Assembly: GCA_963772935.1 (NCBI GenBank) | Contig: CAVYZK010000009.1 | Span: 1,497,946-1,561,945, forward strand | Length of the DNA stretch: 64,000 nt | Origin: JANNNF01 sp963772935 | GTDB lineage: Bacteria; Pseudomonadota; Alphaproteobacteria; Rhodobacterales; Rhodobacteraceae | Direction: 5' to 3' | Part shown: in pieces, positions 54,722-63,006 of the stretch | Layout: each line of letters opens with the position of its first letter | How positions within the stretch are numbered: position 1 is the first letter of the stretch | Notes under the pieces: generated by a model | The model's database searches: none | What the model was told of the DNA's origin: nothing | The model's input: only the letters and a program-made list of their open reading frames with translations | Position numbers and translations under genes: made by a program

Positions 54722-55636
54722 ATGCCACTGACAGACCCCCTGGCCGAAATTGTCACCCTGCTGCAACCCCGCGCGCCCTATGCCAAGGTCGTGCAGGCCG
54801 CCGGGGATTGGCGGGTGCGGCGCGAGGCCAGCGGGCAGGTGTCACATTGGCTGATCCTTGCGGGCGAGGTTTGCCTGACCATCGACGCCCGCGCCCCCGT
54901 TACCCTTCGGGCGGGCGATTTTGTGCTGGCCCCTGCGTCCTTCGGCTACACCGTGTGCAATCCGGGCCTGCCCGACAGCACGCCCTTGCGCACCCTGCCC
55001 GTGGCGCAACCCGACGGCACCTTTCGCCTTGGTATGCCCGACGCCGCGCCCGAGGTGCAGATGCTGGTCGGCCATTGTGAATTTGGCGCGCCAGACGCGG
55101 GCCTGCTGGTGTCCCTGCTGCCCGAAATCGTCATCGTTCCGGGTCAGGATCGTCTGGCCGCCCTCGCCACCCTTGTCAGCGACGAATGCCGCGCCGACCG
55201 CCCGGCGCGCGAAGTCATTCTGGAACGCCTGCTGGAGGTGCTGTTTATCGAGGCGCTGCGGTCCACCCGCGCCACCACCACCCCCGGCCTGATCCGGGGC
55301 CTCGCCGACCCCCGTCTTGCCCCTGCCCTGCGCGCCATTCACGCCAGCCCGGCTCAAGGCTGGACGATCGCCGACCTTGCCCAAACCGCTGGCCTGTCAC
55401 GATCGCCGTTCTGCGCCCGGTTCCACCGGGTGATCGGCCTGCCACCGATGGAATACCTGCTGAACTGGCGGATGACGCTGGCCAAAGACCTGCTGCACAA
55501 GGGCCGCCACAGCATTGCCGATATTGCCACGCGGGTCGGCTATGGATCAGCCAGCGCCTTCAGCACCGCGTTCAGCCGCCATCAGGGCCAGCCCCCGAAA
55601 CGCTTTGCCAGTGCCACCTACCCGCATTTGGAATAG
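54722..55636 (+). CDS. AraC-family transcriptional regulator
   Basis: A 304-residue regulator with an N-terminal cupin ligand domain (about residues 10-105, AraC_binding/Cupin_6 type) and two C-terminal helix-turn-helix motifs (WTIADLAQTAGLSRSPFCARFHRVIGLPPMEYL and HSIADIATRVGYGSASAFSTAFSRHQGQPPKRF). A TATAAT hexamer at 54682-54687 marks a likely -10 with no good -35, as in activator-dependent promoters. An ATG six codons earlier is possible. Its last 19 bases overlap the 3' end of nrdJ on the other strand. Probable regulator of the divergent SDR gene. Confidence 0.9.
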   Translation: MPLTDPLAEIVTLLQPRAPYAKVVQAAGDWRVRREASGQVSHWLILAGEVCLTIDARAPVTLRAGDFVLAPASFGYTVCNPGLPDSTPLRTLPVAQPDGTFRLGMPDAAPEVQMLVGHCEFGAPDAGLLVSLLPEIVIVPGQDRLAALATLVSDECRADRPAREVILERLLEVLFIEALRSTRATTTPGLIRGLADPRLAPALRAIHASPAQGWTIADLAQTAGLSRSPFCARFHRVIGLPPMEYLLNWRMTLAKDLLHKGRHSIADIATRVGYGSASAFSTAFSRHQGQPPKRFASATYPHLE

Positions 55637-57897
55637 CCGCACGACGCGCAGGTCATGCAGCCTTCCACCATCCGCAGATCGTAACTGCCGCAGGACGAAC
55701 AGCTTTTGCCGCGCGGTGCGCCCATGGCGACCACCTCCGCCTGCGGGTCGGATTTCAGGCCCAGCCCTTCGCCCGCGATAAAGCCGATCTCGATCAGGTG
55801 ACGCTCGATCACCCCGCCAATCGCCGCAAGGATCGACGGGATATAGCGCCCCTCCATCCATGCCCCCCCACGCGGGTCGAACACGGCTTTCAATTCTTCC
55901 ACCACAAAGGAAATATCCCCACCGCGCCGGAACACCGCCGAAATCATCCGGGTCAGCGCCACCGTCCAGGCAAAATTCTCCATGTTCTTGGAGTTGATGA
56001 ACACCTCAAATGGGCGACGATGGCCCGCGATGATGATGTCGTTGACCGTGATATACAGCGCATGTTCGCTGCCCGGCCATTTCAGCTTGTAGGTGGCCCC
56101 CTCCAGCGCCGCCGGACGGTCCAGCGGGTCGGACAGATAGACCACCTCGGCCCCCTCGCCGCGCATCTGCGCGGGCGCGTCGGACGGGGTCTTGTTCGAC
56201 GCCTCGGATACCGTCAGCACCGATCCCGTCACCGCATTGGGCCGATAGGTGGTGCAGCCTTTGCAGCCCTGATCCCAGGCGGCCATATAGACCTCTTGAA
56301 ACGCTTCAAAGCTGATGTCTTCCGGGCAGTTGATGGTTTTGGAAATGCTGCTGTCCACCCATTTCTGCGCCGCCGCCTGCATCCGCACATGGTCCATCGG
56401 CGGCAGGGTCTGGGCGTTCACGAAATAGTCGGGCAAGGGCGCGTCGCCGTGCAGATCGCGCCACAGGCGGACGGCATAATCCACCACTTCCTCCTCGGTG
56501 CGCGAGCCGTCTTTTTGCAGCACCTTGCGGGTGTAGGCATAGGCAAACACCGGCTCGATCCCCGAACTGACGTTCCCCGCGTACAGGCTGATGGTCCCGG
56601 TCGGCGCGATAGAGGTCAGCAGCGCATTGCGGATACCATGCTGCCGGATCGCATCGCGCACATCCCCGTCCATCTGCGCCATAGCGCCCGAGGCGAGGAA
56701 CTTGTCCGCATCAAACAGCGGAAACGCCCCCTTTTCCCGCGCAAGATCCACCGAGGCGAGATAGGCAGACCGCGCAATCGCGTGCATCCAGTCTTCGGTG
56801 ATCGCCGCCGCCTCGACCGAGCCATAGCGCAAGCCCACCATCAGCAGCGCATCGGCAAGCCCCGTAACCCCCAACCCGATCCGCCGCTTTGCCGCCGCCT
56901 CTGCCGCCTGTTCGGGCAGCGGAAAGCGGCTGGTATCCACCACATTGTCCATCATCCGCACGGCGGTGCGCACCAGATCGTCCAACCCCACCACATCCAT
57001 CGCCGCCAGCGCGGTGAAGGGCCGCGTGACCAGCGTGGCCATGTTGATCGACCCGAGCAGACACGCGCCGTAAGGGGGCAAGGGTTGCTCGCCACAGGGG
57101 TTCGTCGCCGCAATCGTCTCGCAATAGGCGAGGTTGTTCATCGCGTTGATGCGGTCAATGAAGATCACGCCGGGTTCGGCGAAATCGAACGTGTTGCGCA
57201 TGATCTTGTTCCACAGATCGCGGGCTTGCAGGGTCTTGTAGACCCGCCCGTCGAACTGCAACTCCCACGGCCCGTCAGCCTTGACCGCCGCCATGAAGGC
57301 GTCGGTGATCAGCACTGACAGGTTGAACATCCGCAACCGCGCCGCGTCTTTCTTGGCCTCGATAAAGCTTTCCACATCGGGGTGGTCGCAGCGCAGCGTT
57401 GCCATCATGGCGCCCCGGCGGCTGCCCGCTGACATGATGGTGCGGCACATCGCGTCCCACACATCCATAAAGCTCAACGGGCCAGAGGCATCGGCCGCCA
57501 CACCCTTCACCTCTGCCCCACGCGGGCGGATGGTGCTGAAATCATAACCGATGCCGCCACCCTGCTGCATGGTCAGTGCGGCCTCTTTCAGCCCGTCAAA
57601 GATTCCGCCCATGCTGTCCGGGATCGTGCCCATGACGAAACAGTTGAACAGCGTCACGCTGCGCCCGGTGCCTGCGCCTGCGGTGATGCGGCCTGCGGGC
57701 AGGAATTTGAAATCCTCAAGGGCTGCATAGAATTTGTCTTCCCAGGCTGCGGGTTCGGATTCCCCCTCTGCCAGGGCCCGCGCAATCCGCCGCCATGTGT
57801 CTTCGACCGACCCGTCCAACGCCACGCCATCGGCAGATTTCAGGCGGTACTTCATATCCCAGATCGCCTCGGCAATGGGTGCGGAAAAACGCGACAT
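55618..57897 (-). CDS. nrdJ: Adenosylcobalamin-dependent (class II) ribonucleotide reductase
   Basis: A 759-residue enzyme reducing ribonucleotides to deoxyribonucleotides with a B12-derived thiyl radical. N-terminal LPAGRITAGAGTG, FNCFVMG (redox Cys), GGIGYDFSTIRPRGAEVKG, the radical-site region NPCGEQPLPPYGACLLGSIN, and SIAPTGTISLYAGNVSSGIEPVF are conserved. The C-terminus is a zinc-ribbon-like tail with paired cysteines (CSSCG, CMTCASCG, CG end). Length is short for the long NrdJ group. A promoter and a DnaA box precede it. No nrdAB or nrdR is in the window. Confidence 0.95.
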   Translation of the reverse strand: MSRFSAPIAEAIWDMKYRLKSADGVALDGSVEDTWRRIARALAEGESEPAAWEDKFYAALEDFKFLPAGRITAGAGTGRSVTLFNCFVMGTIPDSMGGIFDGLKEAALTMQQGGGIGYDFSTIRPRGAEVKGVAADASGPLSFMDVWDAMCRTIMSAGSRRGAMMATLRCDHPDVESFIEAKKDAARLRMFNLSVLITDAFMAAVKADGPWELQFDGRVYKTLQARDLWNKIMRNTFDFAEPGVIFIDRINAMNNLAYCETIAATNPCGEQPLPPYGACLLGSINMATLVTRPFTALAAMDVVGLDDLVRTAVRMMDNVVDTSRFPLPEQAAEAAAKRRIGLGVTGLADALLMVGLRYGSVEAAAITEDWMHAIARSAYLASVDLAREKGAFPLFDADKFLASGAMAQMDGDVRDAIRQHGIRNALLTSIAPTGTISLYAGNVSSGIEPVFAYAYTRKVLQKDGSRTEEEVVDYAVRLWRDLHGDAPLPDYFVNAQTLPPMDHVRMQAAAQKWVDSSISKTINCPEDISFEAFQEVYMAAWDQGCKGCTTYRPNAVTGSVLTVSEASNKTPSDAPAQMRGEGAEVVYLSDPLDRPAALEGATYKLKWPGSEHALYITVNDIIIAGHRRPFEVFINSKNMENFAWTVALTRMISAVFRRGGDISFVVEELKAVFDPRGGAWMEGRYIPSILAAIGGVIERHLIEIGFIAGEGLGLKSDPQAEVVAMGAPRGKSCSSCGSYDLRMVEGCMTCASCGYSKCG

Positions 57898-57916
57898 GGG
57901 GTGCGGTCCTTGAACT

Positions 57917-57925
57917 TGTGGATAA
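57917..57925 (-). promoter_or_regulatory. Perfect DnaA box in nrdJ leader
   Basis: TTATCCACA on the minus strand matches the strong DnaA-box consensus exactly. It lies 20 bases before the nrdJ ATG and about 16 bases downstream of the predicted -10, so DnaA bound here could affect transcription. In E. coli DnaA regulates nrdAB; the link to nrdJ here is inference. Confidence 0.55.
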
Positions 57926-57941
57926 CTGAGGGCGAAGGCAC

Positions 57942-57970
57942 AAGATACGCGCCACGGCGGGCAGGGTCAA
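57942..57970 (-). promoter_or_regulatory. Probable sigma70 promoter for nrdJ
   Basis: On the minus strand TTGACC (57965-57970) and TATCTT (57942-57947) have a 17-base spacer, about 45 bases upstream of nrdJ. Both hexamers are good matches. The divergent DUF1489 gene starts at 58025. Confidence 0.6.
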
Positions 57971-58024
57971 CTTGAACAAACGCCGCAACGGACTATGATC
58001 AGTTCCTACTTAAGGAGCCAGCCC

Positions 58025-58453
58025 GTGACCCACCTCAACATCCTCAAACTGTGCGTCGGGGCCGAGTCGGTTGAGGATCTGACCCAGTGGCATGACGCCC
58101 ATCGCGGCATGTGGCCTGCGGGCACAACGGCCCACGTTACCCGCATGTGGCCCAAGCGCGAGGCAGAGGTGACCGGCGGCGGCTCGCTTTATTGGGTGAT
58201 CAAGGGGGTTATCCTTGCCCGCCAGCGCATCTTGCGGCTGGAGGAACGGGCCGGGGCCGATGGCATTCGCCGCTGTGCGCTGATCCTCGATGCGCAGGTG
58301 ATCCGCACCGAGGCCGCCGTGCGCCGCCCCTTTCAGGGCTGGCGCTATCTCGACCCCGCCGAATCGCCGCGCGATCTGGTGCAAGGCCGCGAAAGGGAGG
58401 AGGCGTTGCCGCCTGCCTTGGCACAGGCTTTGGCGGAAATCGGCCTGCGATAG
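58025..58453 (+). CDS. DUF1489 family protein
   Basis: A 142-residue cytoplasmic protein matching DUF1489, found mainly in Alphaproteobacteria. It starts THLNILKLCVGAESVEDLTQW, has MWPKREAEVTGGGSLYWVIKG and RPFQGWRYLDPAESPRDL, which are the family blocks. Function unknown. The GTG start has AAGGAG seven bases upstream; an upstream ATG frame overlaps the nrdJ promoter region and is not used. Divergent from nrdJ. Confidence 0.9.
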   Translation: MTHLNILKLCVGAESVEDLTQWHDAHRGMWPAGTTAHVTRMWPKREAEVTGGGSLYWVIKGVILARQRILRLEERAGADGIRRCALILDAQVIRTEAAVRRPFQGWRYLDPAESPRDLVQGREREEALPPALAQALAEIGLR

Positions 58454-58467
58454 TTAGTATGGGCTGA

Positions 58468-58812
58468 TCAATAATTGTTCGGGTTGCCCGCAACAATCGT
58501 GCCGGTGCCGGTATCCGCCCCGTCCTTGACCCAAGTGACCGCCTCACCCGAAAGCCGTACCGAAAAACACGTCGCAGGCGCATCATAGGCAAAGCACATT
58601 GTGTCGCCCTCAATCGTCCATTTGCCCGCGTAGTCTTTGCCCTTGATGGTGCCGTCGGCCATATAAAACTCGGTATAGCCCCCGGAATCGACCATGCTGC
58701 CCTGCACCGTATTGCCCGCAATCGCTGCGGTGATTTCAGCCCCGGTGGCAAGGGTATCGGCAAAGGCAGGCAGGGTGGTGGACAGCAGGGCGGCAACAAT
58801 CAGGCGTTTCAT
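58468..58812 (-). CDS. Small secreted hypothetical protein
   Basis: A 114-residue exported protein: signal peptide MKRLIVAALLSTTLPAFA with cleavage after AFA, then a small beta-rich domain with GSMVDSGGYTEFYMADGTIKGKDYAGKWTI and a CFAYDAPATCF pair of cysteines that may form a disulfide. Similar small periplasmic proteins occur in Rhodobacteraceae without known function. A GGAGAG site lies upstream of the ATG. It is next to hisG on the same strand with a 46-base gap. Confidence 0.8.
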   Translation of the reverse strand: MKRLIVAALLSTTLPAFADTLATGAEITAAIAGNTVQGSMVDSGGYTEFYMADGTIKGKDYAGKWTIEGDTMCFAYDAPATCFSVRLSGEAVTWVKDGADTGTGTIVAGNPNNY

Positions 58813-58858
58813 AAATCTCTCCATGTTTTGCCAAAGGCTACCGCGCGTGTGGCAAACG

Positions 58859-59534
58859 TCAAACGCCCAGCTGTGCCAGAAATCTCACAAGCGCGTCATC
58901 CTGCACCGCCTTGCTGCGGAACAGCATGGCTTCGGATTTCAAGATCACCGCGTCGGACAGCACCTTCAGGTGGTTGGCGCGCAGGGTTTCCCCCGACGAG
59001 GTGATATCGGCAATCGCCTCGGCGGTCAGGTTTTTCACCGTCCCTTCGGTCGCACCCTGACTGTCCACCAACTGGTAATCCGCCACGCCGTTTTCGGCCA
59101 GATAGGTGCGCACCAGACGGTGATACTTCGTCGCAATCCGCAAGCGAAACCCGTGGGTTGCGCGAAAGGCGGCGGCTGCGGCATCCAGATCATCCAGCGT
59201 ATCAACATCCACCCAGACCGCAGGCACCGCGATGATCAGATCGGCATGGCCAAAGCCCATGGCGGCCACTTCCGTGACCTGCCCCTGCCAATCGGCCAGC
59301 TTTTCGCGCACGAGGTCCGTGCCCGTGACCCCCAGATGGATGCCGCCCGGCGGCCAGTTCGCGCGGCACCTCGCCTGCCGACAGCAGCACAAGTTCGACG
59401 CCGTCGACCCCTTCGACCGTGCCGGAATATTCCCGGTCGGCCCCGGTGCGGCGCATGGTGACGCCACGGGCGCCGAACCAGTCGAAGGTCTTTTCCATCA
59501 GCCGCCCCTTGGACGGCACGCCGATCTTGATCAT
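58859..59534 (-). CDS. hisG: ATP phosphoribosyltransferase, catalytic subunit (short form), one frameshift
   Basis: About 224 residues after repair, the short HisG that needs HisZ; it catalyses the first step of histidine synthesis. The N-terminus IKIGVPSKGRLMEKTFDWF and, in another frame, the GVTGTDLVREKLADW, DLIIAVPAVWVDVDT and DSQGATEGTVKNLTAEAIADITSSG blocks belong to one protein. The shift lies at a CCC run at 59346-59348; removing one base restores it. Its ATG overlaps the hisZ stop (ATGA). The genes hisS-hisZ-hisG form one operon. Confidence 0.93.
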
Positions 59535-60626
59535 GGCTTTGCCCTCAATGCGGCGACAAGGCCGGGCCGGATCACCCCCCCGACAGCCGGGATCGACCGC
59601 CCCTGCCCCAGCACGGCGGTCAGCGCGTCATAGCGTCCACCAGAGGCTATTGGCGGCAGGCCTTTGGCGTGGAAGGAAAACACGAAGCCGTCGTAATATT
59701 CCAGGCTGGTGCGGCCATGACTGGCCTCAAACGGCAGGGTAGCGGTGTCAATGCCTCGGGCATCCAGCGCATCCAGACGGGTGGCAAAGCGGGTGACGGC
59801 GGGTTCGATGGCGGGCATCAGGGGCGTGATGCCGCGCAGGTGGGCAAGGGCCGCGCGGGCCGGGGCCTCCAGCGTCAGCAGGTCATAGAGGCACGCGGCC
59901 TCGGGGGCGGCAATCGGCGGGGCGGCGGCATCGTCCAGCAGGGCCTGCGCGCGGGCGGCGATATCGTCGGCGGACCGAAGGCCGACGAAGGTGCCTGCCG
60001 CCTCGATCAGCGCGTGGGGGGAACCTTGGGCGAGGGTTGCCAGCAGGGCGGCGCGGGCGGGGGGGACGGCGGCGCGGCCTGAGAAACCGGTCCAGCAGCG
60101 CGCGGAAACGGCGGGGCCGCCAGATGTGGCGCAGCAGGGCGGCGCGGCGGCGGGGGGTGGTCTGCACGCCTTGGACAGCGGCCATCAGGATGCCGATATC
60201 GCCCGTCGCGGGCGATAGGTTCAGGTCGGCCAGCAGGCGGGCGAACAGGGCGAACACCTCGGCGTCGGCTTCCTCGGGGGCGGTGCGGTCGAAGACTTCG
60301 TATCCGACTTGCAGGTATTCGGAGGGGCGGTCGGTAAAGGTCTCTTGCCTGCGGAACACCTCGCCGAGATAGCAGTAGCGGGCGGGGTCGGCGCCGCCTT
60401 TCATGTGGGCCTGCACGACGGGGACGGTGAAGTCGGGGCGGAGCATCATCTCGCCGCGCAGGGGGTCTTGGCTGGTGTAGGCGCGGGCGCGGATATCTTC
60501 GCCGTAGAGGTCCAGAAGGGTCTCGGCGGGCAGCAGGATATCGGCGTCGACGGGCACGGCACCTGCCTTTTGGAAGGCTGTGAACAGCGCCTCAGCCTCG
60601 GCCCGGATGGTGGTTTTGGGGATCAT
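59531..60626 (-). CDS. hisZ: ATP phosphoribosyltransferase regulatory subunit, one frameshift
   Basis: About 364 residues after repair; a HisS-like paralogue without tRNA charging activity that regulates the short HisG. N-terminal LRPDFTVPVVQAHMKGGADPARYCYLGEVFRRQE corresponds to class II motif 2; the C-terminal part, GFVFSFHAKGLPPIASGGRYDAL, lies in a second frame. The shift is at an AAA run at 60084-60086 (one extra base). Its start overlaps the end of the hisS frame and its stop overlaps hisG. Confidence 0.93.
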
Positions 60627-60748
60627 TTTTGGGTGCCGGGTGAGGGTGTCCCATGCGGGGACAGGGTGGTGAAGTTTGTTATTTTACAAATGGTTGGCAT
60701 CAATATGACACCTTTGTCCGGCTTGATTTTAATCTGTTGTTGACCATG

Positions 60749-61003
60749 CCGTGGGGTAGCCCCCCACCCTCTCCCTCCCCACGAGGGGGAGGGAAGCGCA
60801 GGACGCCGGGTGGTGCGCTGGATGTTAGCGTGGCGGTGGCGGCGCCGTGGGGTAGACCCTCCCCCTCCCTCCCCACGAGGGGGAGGGAAGCGCAGGACGC
60901 CGGGTGGTGCGCTGGATGTTAGCGTGGCGGTGGCGGTGCCGTGGGGTGGCCCCCACCCTCTCCCTCCCCACGAGGGGGAGGGAAGCGCAGGGTGCCGGGT
61001 GGG
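60749..61003. repeat. Tandem repeat, 2.7 copies of about 95 bases
   Basis: Units begin at 60749, 60845 and 60939 with CCGTGGGGT and are nearly identical for 94-96 bases; the third is truncated near 61003. Each unit contains a hairpin, CCCTCCCC / GGGGAGGG, around CACGAG. The hisS frame reads through all units on the minus strand (the repeated peptide LPSPSWGGRG), but HisS proteins normally stop before this point, so the array is probably an intergenic repeat between hisS and hisZ. Confidence 0.85.
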
Positions 61004-61689
61004 GCGATCTTTGGCAGTCTGGTGACGGCAAAGCTGCGGGTCATTCGCCAGCATCTTTCGGACGGCGGCGACCAGATCGGCGCGGGGGACTTCGACCTGG
61101 GCGGGGCGGTCTTTCCATTCTTCGAGGGTGGCGTTCTGGGCGATTTGGGCGCCGAGGATCAGGTCTTTGAGGATCACGGTATCGCTTGCGGCCTCGTTGC
61201 CGCCCTGGATGATCGCGATGGGAGAGTTGCGTTTGTCGGCGTATTTCAACTGGTTGCCGAAGTTCTTGGGGTTGCCGAGGTAGACCTCGGCGCGGATGCC
61301 TGCGGTCCGCAAATCCGCAACCATGCCCATGTAATCGGCCATCCGGTCGCGGTCCATCACCGTCACCACCACTGGGCCTGTGGTGTCGGCCGCACTGCGG
61401 CCCTTGGCGCGCAGGGCGGCAAGCAGGCGGTCCACGCCGATGGAAACGCCCGTGGCCGGGACGGATTGGCCGGTGAAGCGTTTGACCAGATCGTCATAGC
61501 GGCCACCGCCTGCGACGGAGCCGAATTGGCGCTTGCGGCCCTTTTCGTCGAGAATTTCAAAGGTGAGTTCAGCCTCGTAGACCGGGCCGGTGTAGTAGCC
61601 GAGACCACGGACGACGGAGGGGTCGATCACAATGCGGTCGGGGCCGTAGCCTTGGGCGAAGAAGAGCAGTTCGCTGATCTACTCAAGCT

Positions 61690-61960
61690 CCATCACACCT
61701 TCCAGCCCATCTCTAGAATCTCCAACAACTTCATCCAAATAATTGCAGCAAGTCGCCGTTGAGTTTGGCGGTCATTAAAATTAGCCGGTTTCGGGTCACC
61801 TGATCGAGCGTTTTCGCTATCTTGGGACAACGTTAACCGTCTGAATACGCGGATGCAGCGATTAGCATTCATGGCTACGGCCAAATCTATGCTAGCCGTT
61901 GCGCTTGGATCATCACTCATTGGCAAGCACGAACTCCATAATTCGTTCTACCTGTCTCGT
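61690..61960. other. Low-GC block inside hisS
   Basis: The G+C content falls visibly below that of all neighbours. On the minus strand both edges still read like HisS (QVERIMEFVLANE at the 5' side; VVGDSRDGLEGVMELE, a stop, then ISELL at the 3' side), but some 190 bases between them match no part of HisS. A 75-codon frame (61693-61920, MSDDPSATASIDLAV...) fills it, with no recognisable domain and no ribosome site. It may be an insertion, a recombinant allele or an assembly chimera. Confidence 0.55.
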
Positions 61961-62816
61961 CCGGAAGCCCAGCACCTTTGGCAAAATCCCCACTATCATC
62001 CTTGCGCCCAGCCCCCAAGCAACGCGCGCACACCCATCCTCGCCAAGCGATCCATCTTATCAATCGCCCGCAGGACAATCCCCCGCTCTGCCTCAAACTT
62101 CGACGGTCCGCCGGTCCAGCACGCCCGCAACCTCCATCACCCCGTTCAGCACCTTGCGGTTGTTCACCTTGATCACATAGTCGCCGCGCTCGATCCCCAC
62201 GGCCTCCAGCGCGTCGGCCAGCATCATGCAAATCTCGGCGTCCGCCGCCACGCTCGACGACCCCACCGTATCGGCATCGCATTGATAAAACTGCCGGAAC
62301 CGGCCCGGACCGGGCTTCTCATTGCGCCAGACCGGACCCATGGCATAGCGGCGGTAGGGGGACGGCAGGTCGTTGCGGTATTGCGCGGCCACGCGCGCCA
62401 AGCGGGGCGGTCAGGTCGTAGCGCAGGGCGAGCCAGTCTTTGTCCTCTTCCTGCCAGGCGAACACGCCTTCATTCGGGCGGTCCACGTCGGGCAGGAACT
62501 TGCCCAAAGCCTCGACCGTTTCCACGGCAGACGTTTCCAGCGGATCAAAGCCATAGCGGTGGTAGACCTCGGCAATCGCGTCGAGCATCGCCTTGCGTTC
62601 GGTCACATCGGCGCCGAAGTAATCGCGAAAGCCTTTGGGCGTTTCAGCCTGCGGGCGGCGGGGTCTTGTCCTGTGCCATCGGGTCTTCCTGTGCGGTCGC
62701 TCTGTCCGGGGTCTTGGCCCCTTTACCGAAGGACCGGGGGGGGGGCAAGCGCGGGGACTGGTAACTGGCGGGCGGATGGGACAGAAAGGCCGGATATAGT
62801 CGCATTGGCAGGTGCC

Positions 62817-63005
62817 ATGGAACAGCTTGAGACACGCATCGCGCATCTGATCCGCGCGGTCGAGGATTTGTCGGATGTGGTGACGGCGCAGGGGCGCGAG
62901 GTGGACCGCCTGACCCGGATGGTGGCCCTGCTGGCCCAGCGCGAGGCGGAACGCGAGGAGGCGGGCGAGGCCCCTGCCGCCAACGCCCCGCCGCCGCATT
63001 GGTAG
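62817..63005 (+). CDS. slyX: SlyX family protein
   Basis: A 62-residue coiled-coil protein. EQLETRIAHLIRAVEDLSDVVTAQGREVDRLTRMVALL is the heptad-patterned SlyX core, and the C-terminus APPPHW with a terminal aromatic after prolines matches the family (PPHY ending). Function unknown. It is divergent from hisS and ends one base before the AbrB-family gene. Confidence 0.85.
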   Translation: MEQLETRIAHLIRAVEDLSDVVTAQGREVDRLTRMVALLAQREAEREEAGEAPAANAPPPHW

Positions 63006-63006
63006 A

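Larger units (their letters stand above)
60623..62679 (-). pseudogene. hisS: Histidyl-tRNA synthetase, multiply disrupted
   Basis: Recognisable from MAQDKTPPP and AETPKGFRDYFGADVTERKAML through YDLTAPLARVAAQYRN, MGPVWRNEKPGPGRFRQFYQCDADTVG and the C-terminal IDPSVVRGLGYYTGPVYEAELTF and GGGRYDDLVKRF. The frame is broken near 62650, 62400 and 62105-62120, and at several points down to 62000. Between about 61690 and 61960 a low-GC block with stop codons separates the halves. The C-terminal frame does not stop where HisS normally ends (near 61030) but runs on through a tandem repeat to the hisZ start. The gene is essential, so either this stretch is misread or another copy exists. Confidence 0.8.

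Noticed and set aside
57898..58024. Cobalamin riboswitch before nrdJ
   Set aside because: The gap is only 127 bases and lacks the conserved B12-box pattern; promoter and DnaA box account for it better.
60749..61003. Regular repeats as a possible CRISPR array
   Set aside because: Units of about 95 bases are nearly identical throughout, with no alternating unique spacers and no cas genes.
61693..61920. 75-residue frame in the hisS low-GC block as a real gene
   Set aside because: No ribosome site, no homology recognised and a frame of this length is expected by chance at lower GC; kept only as part of the block description.
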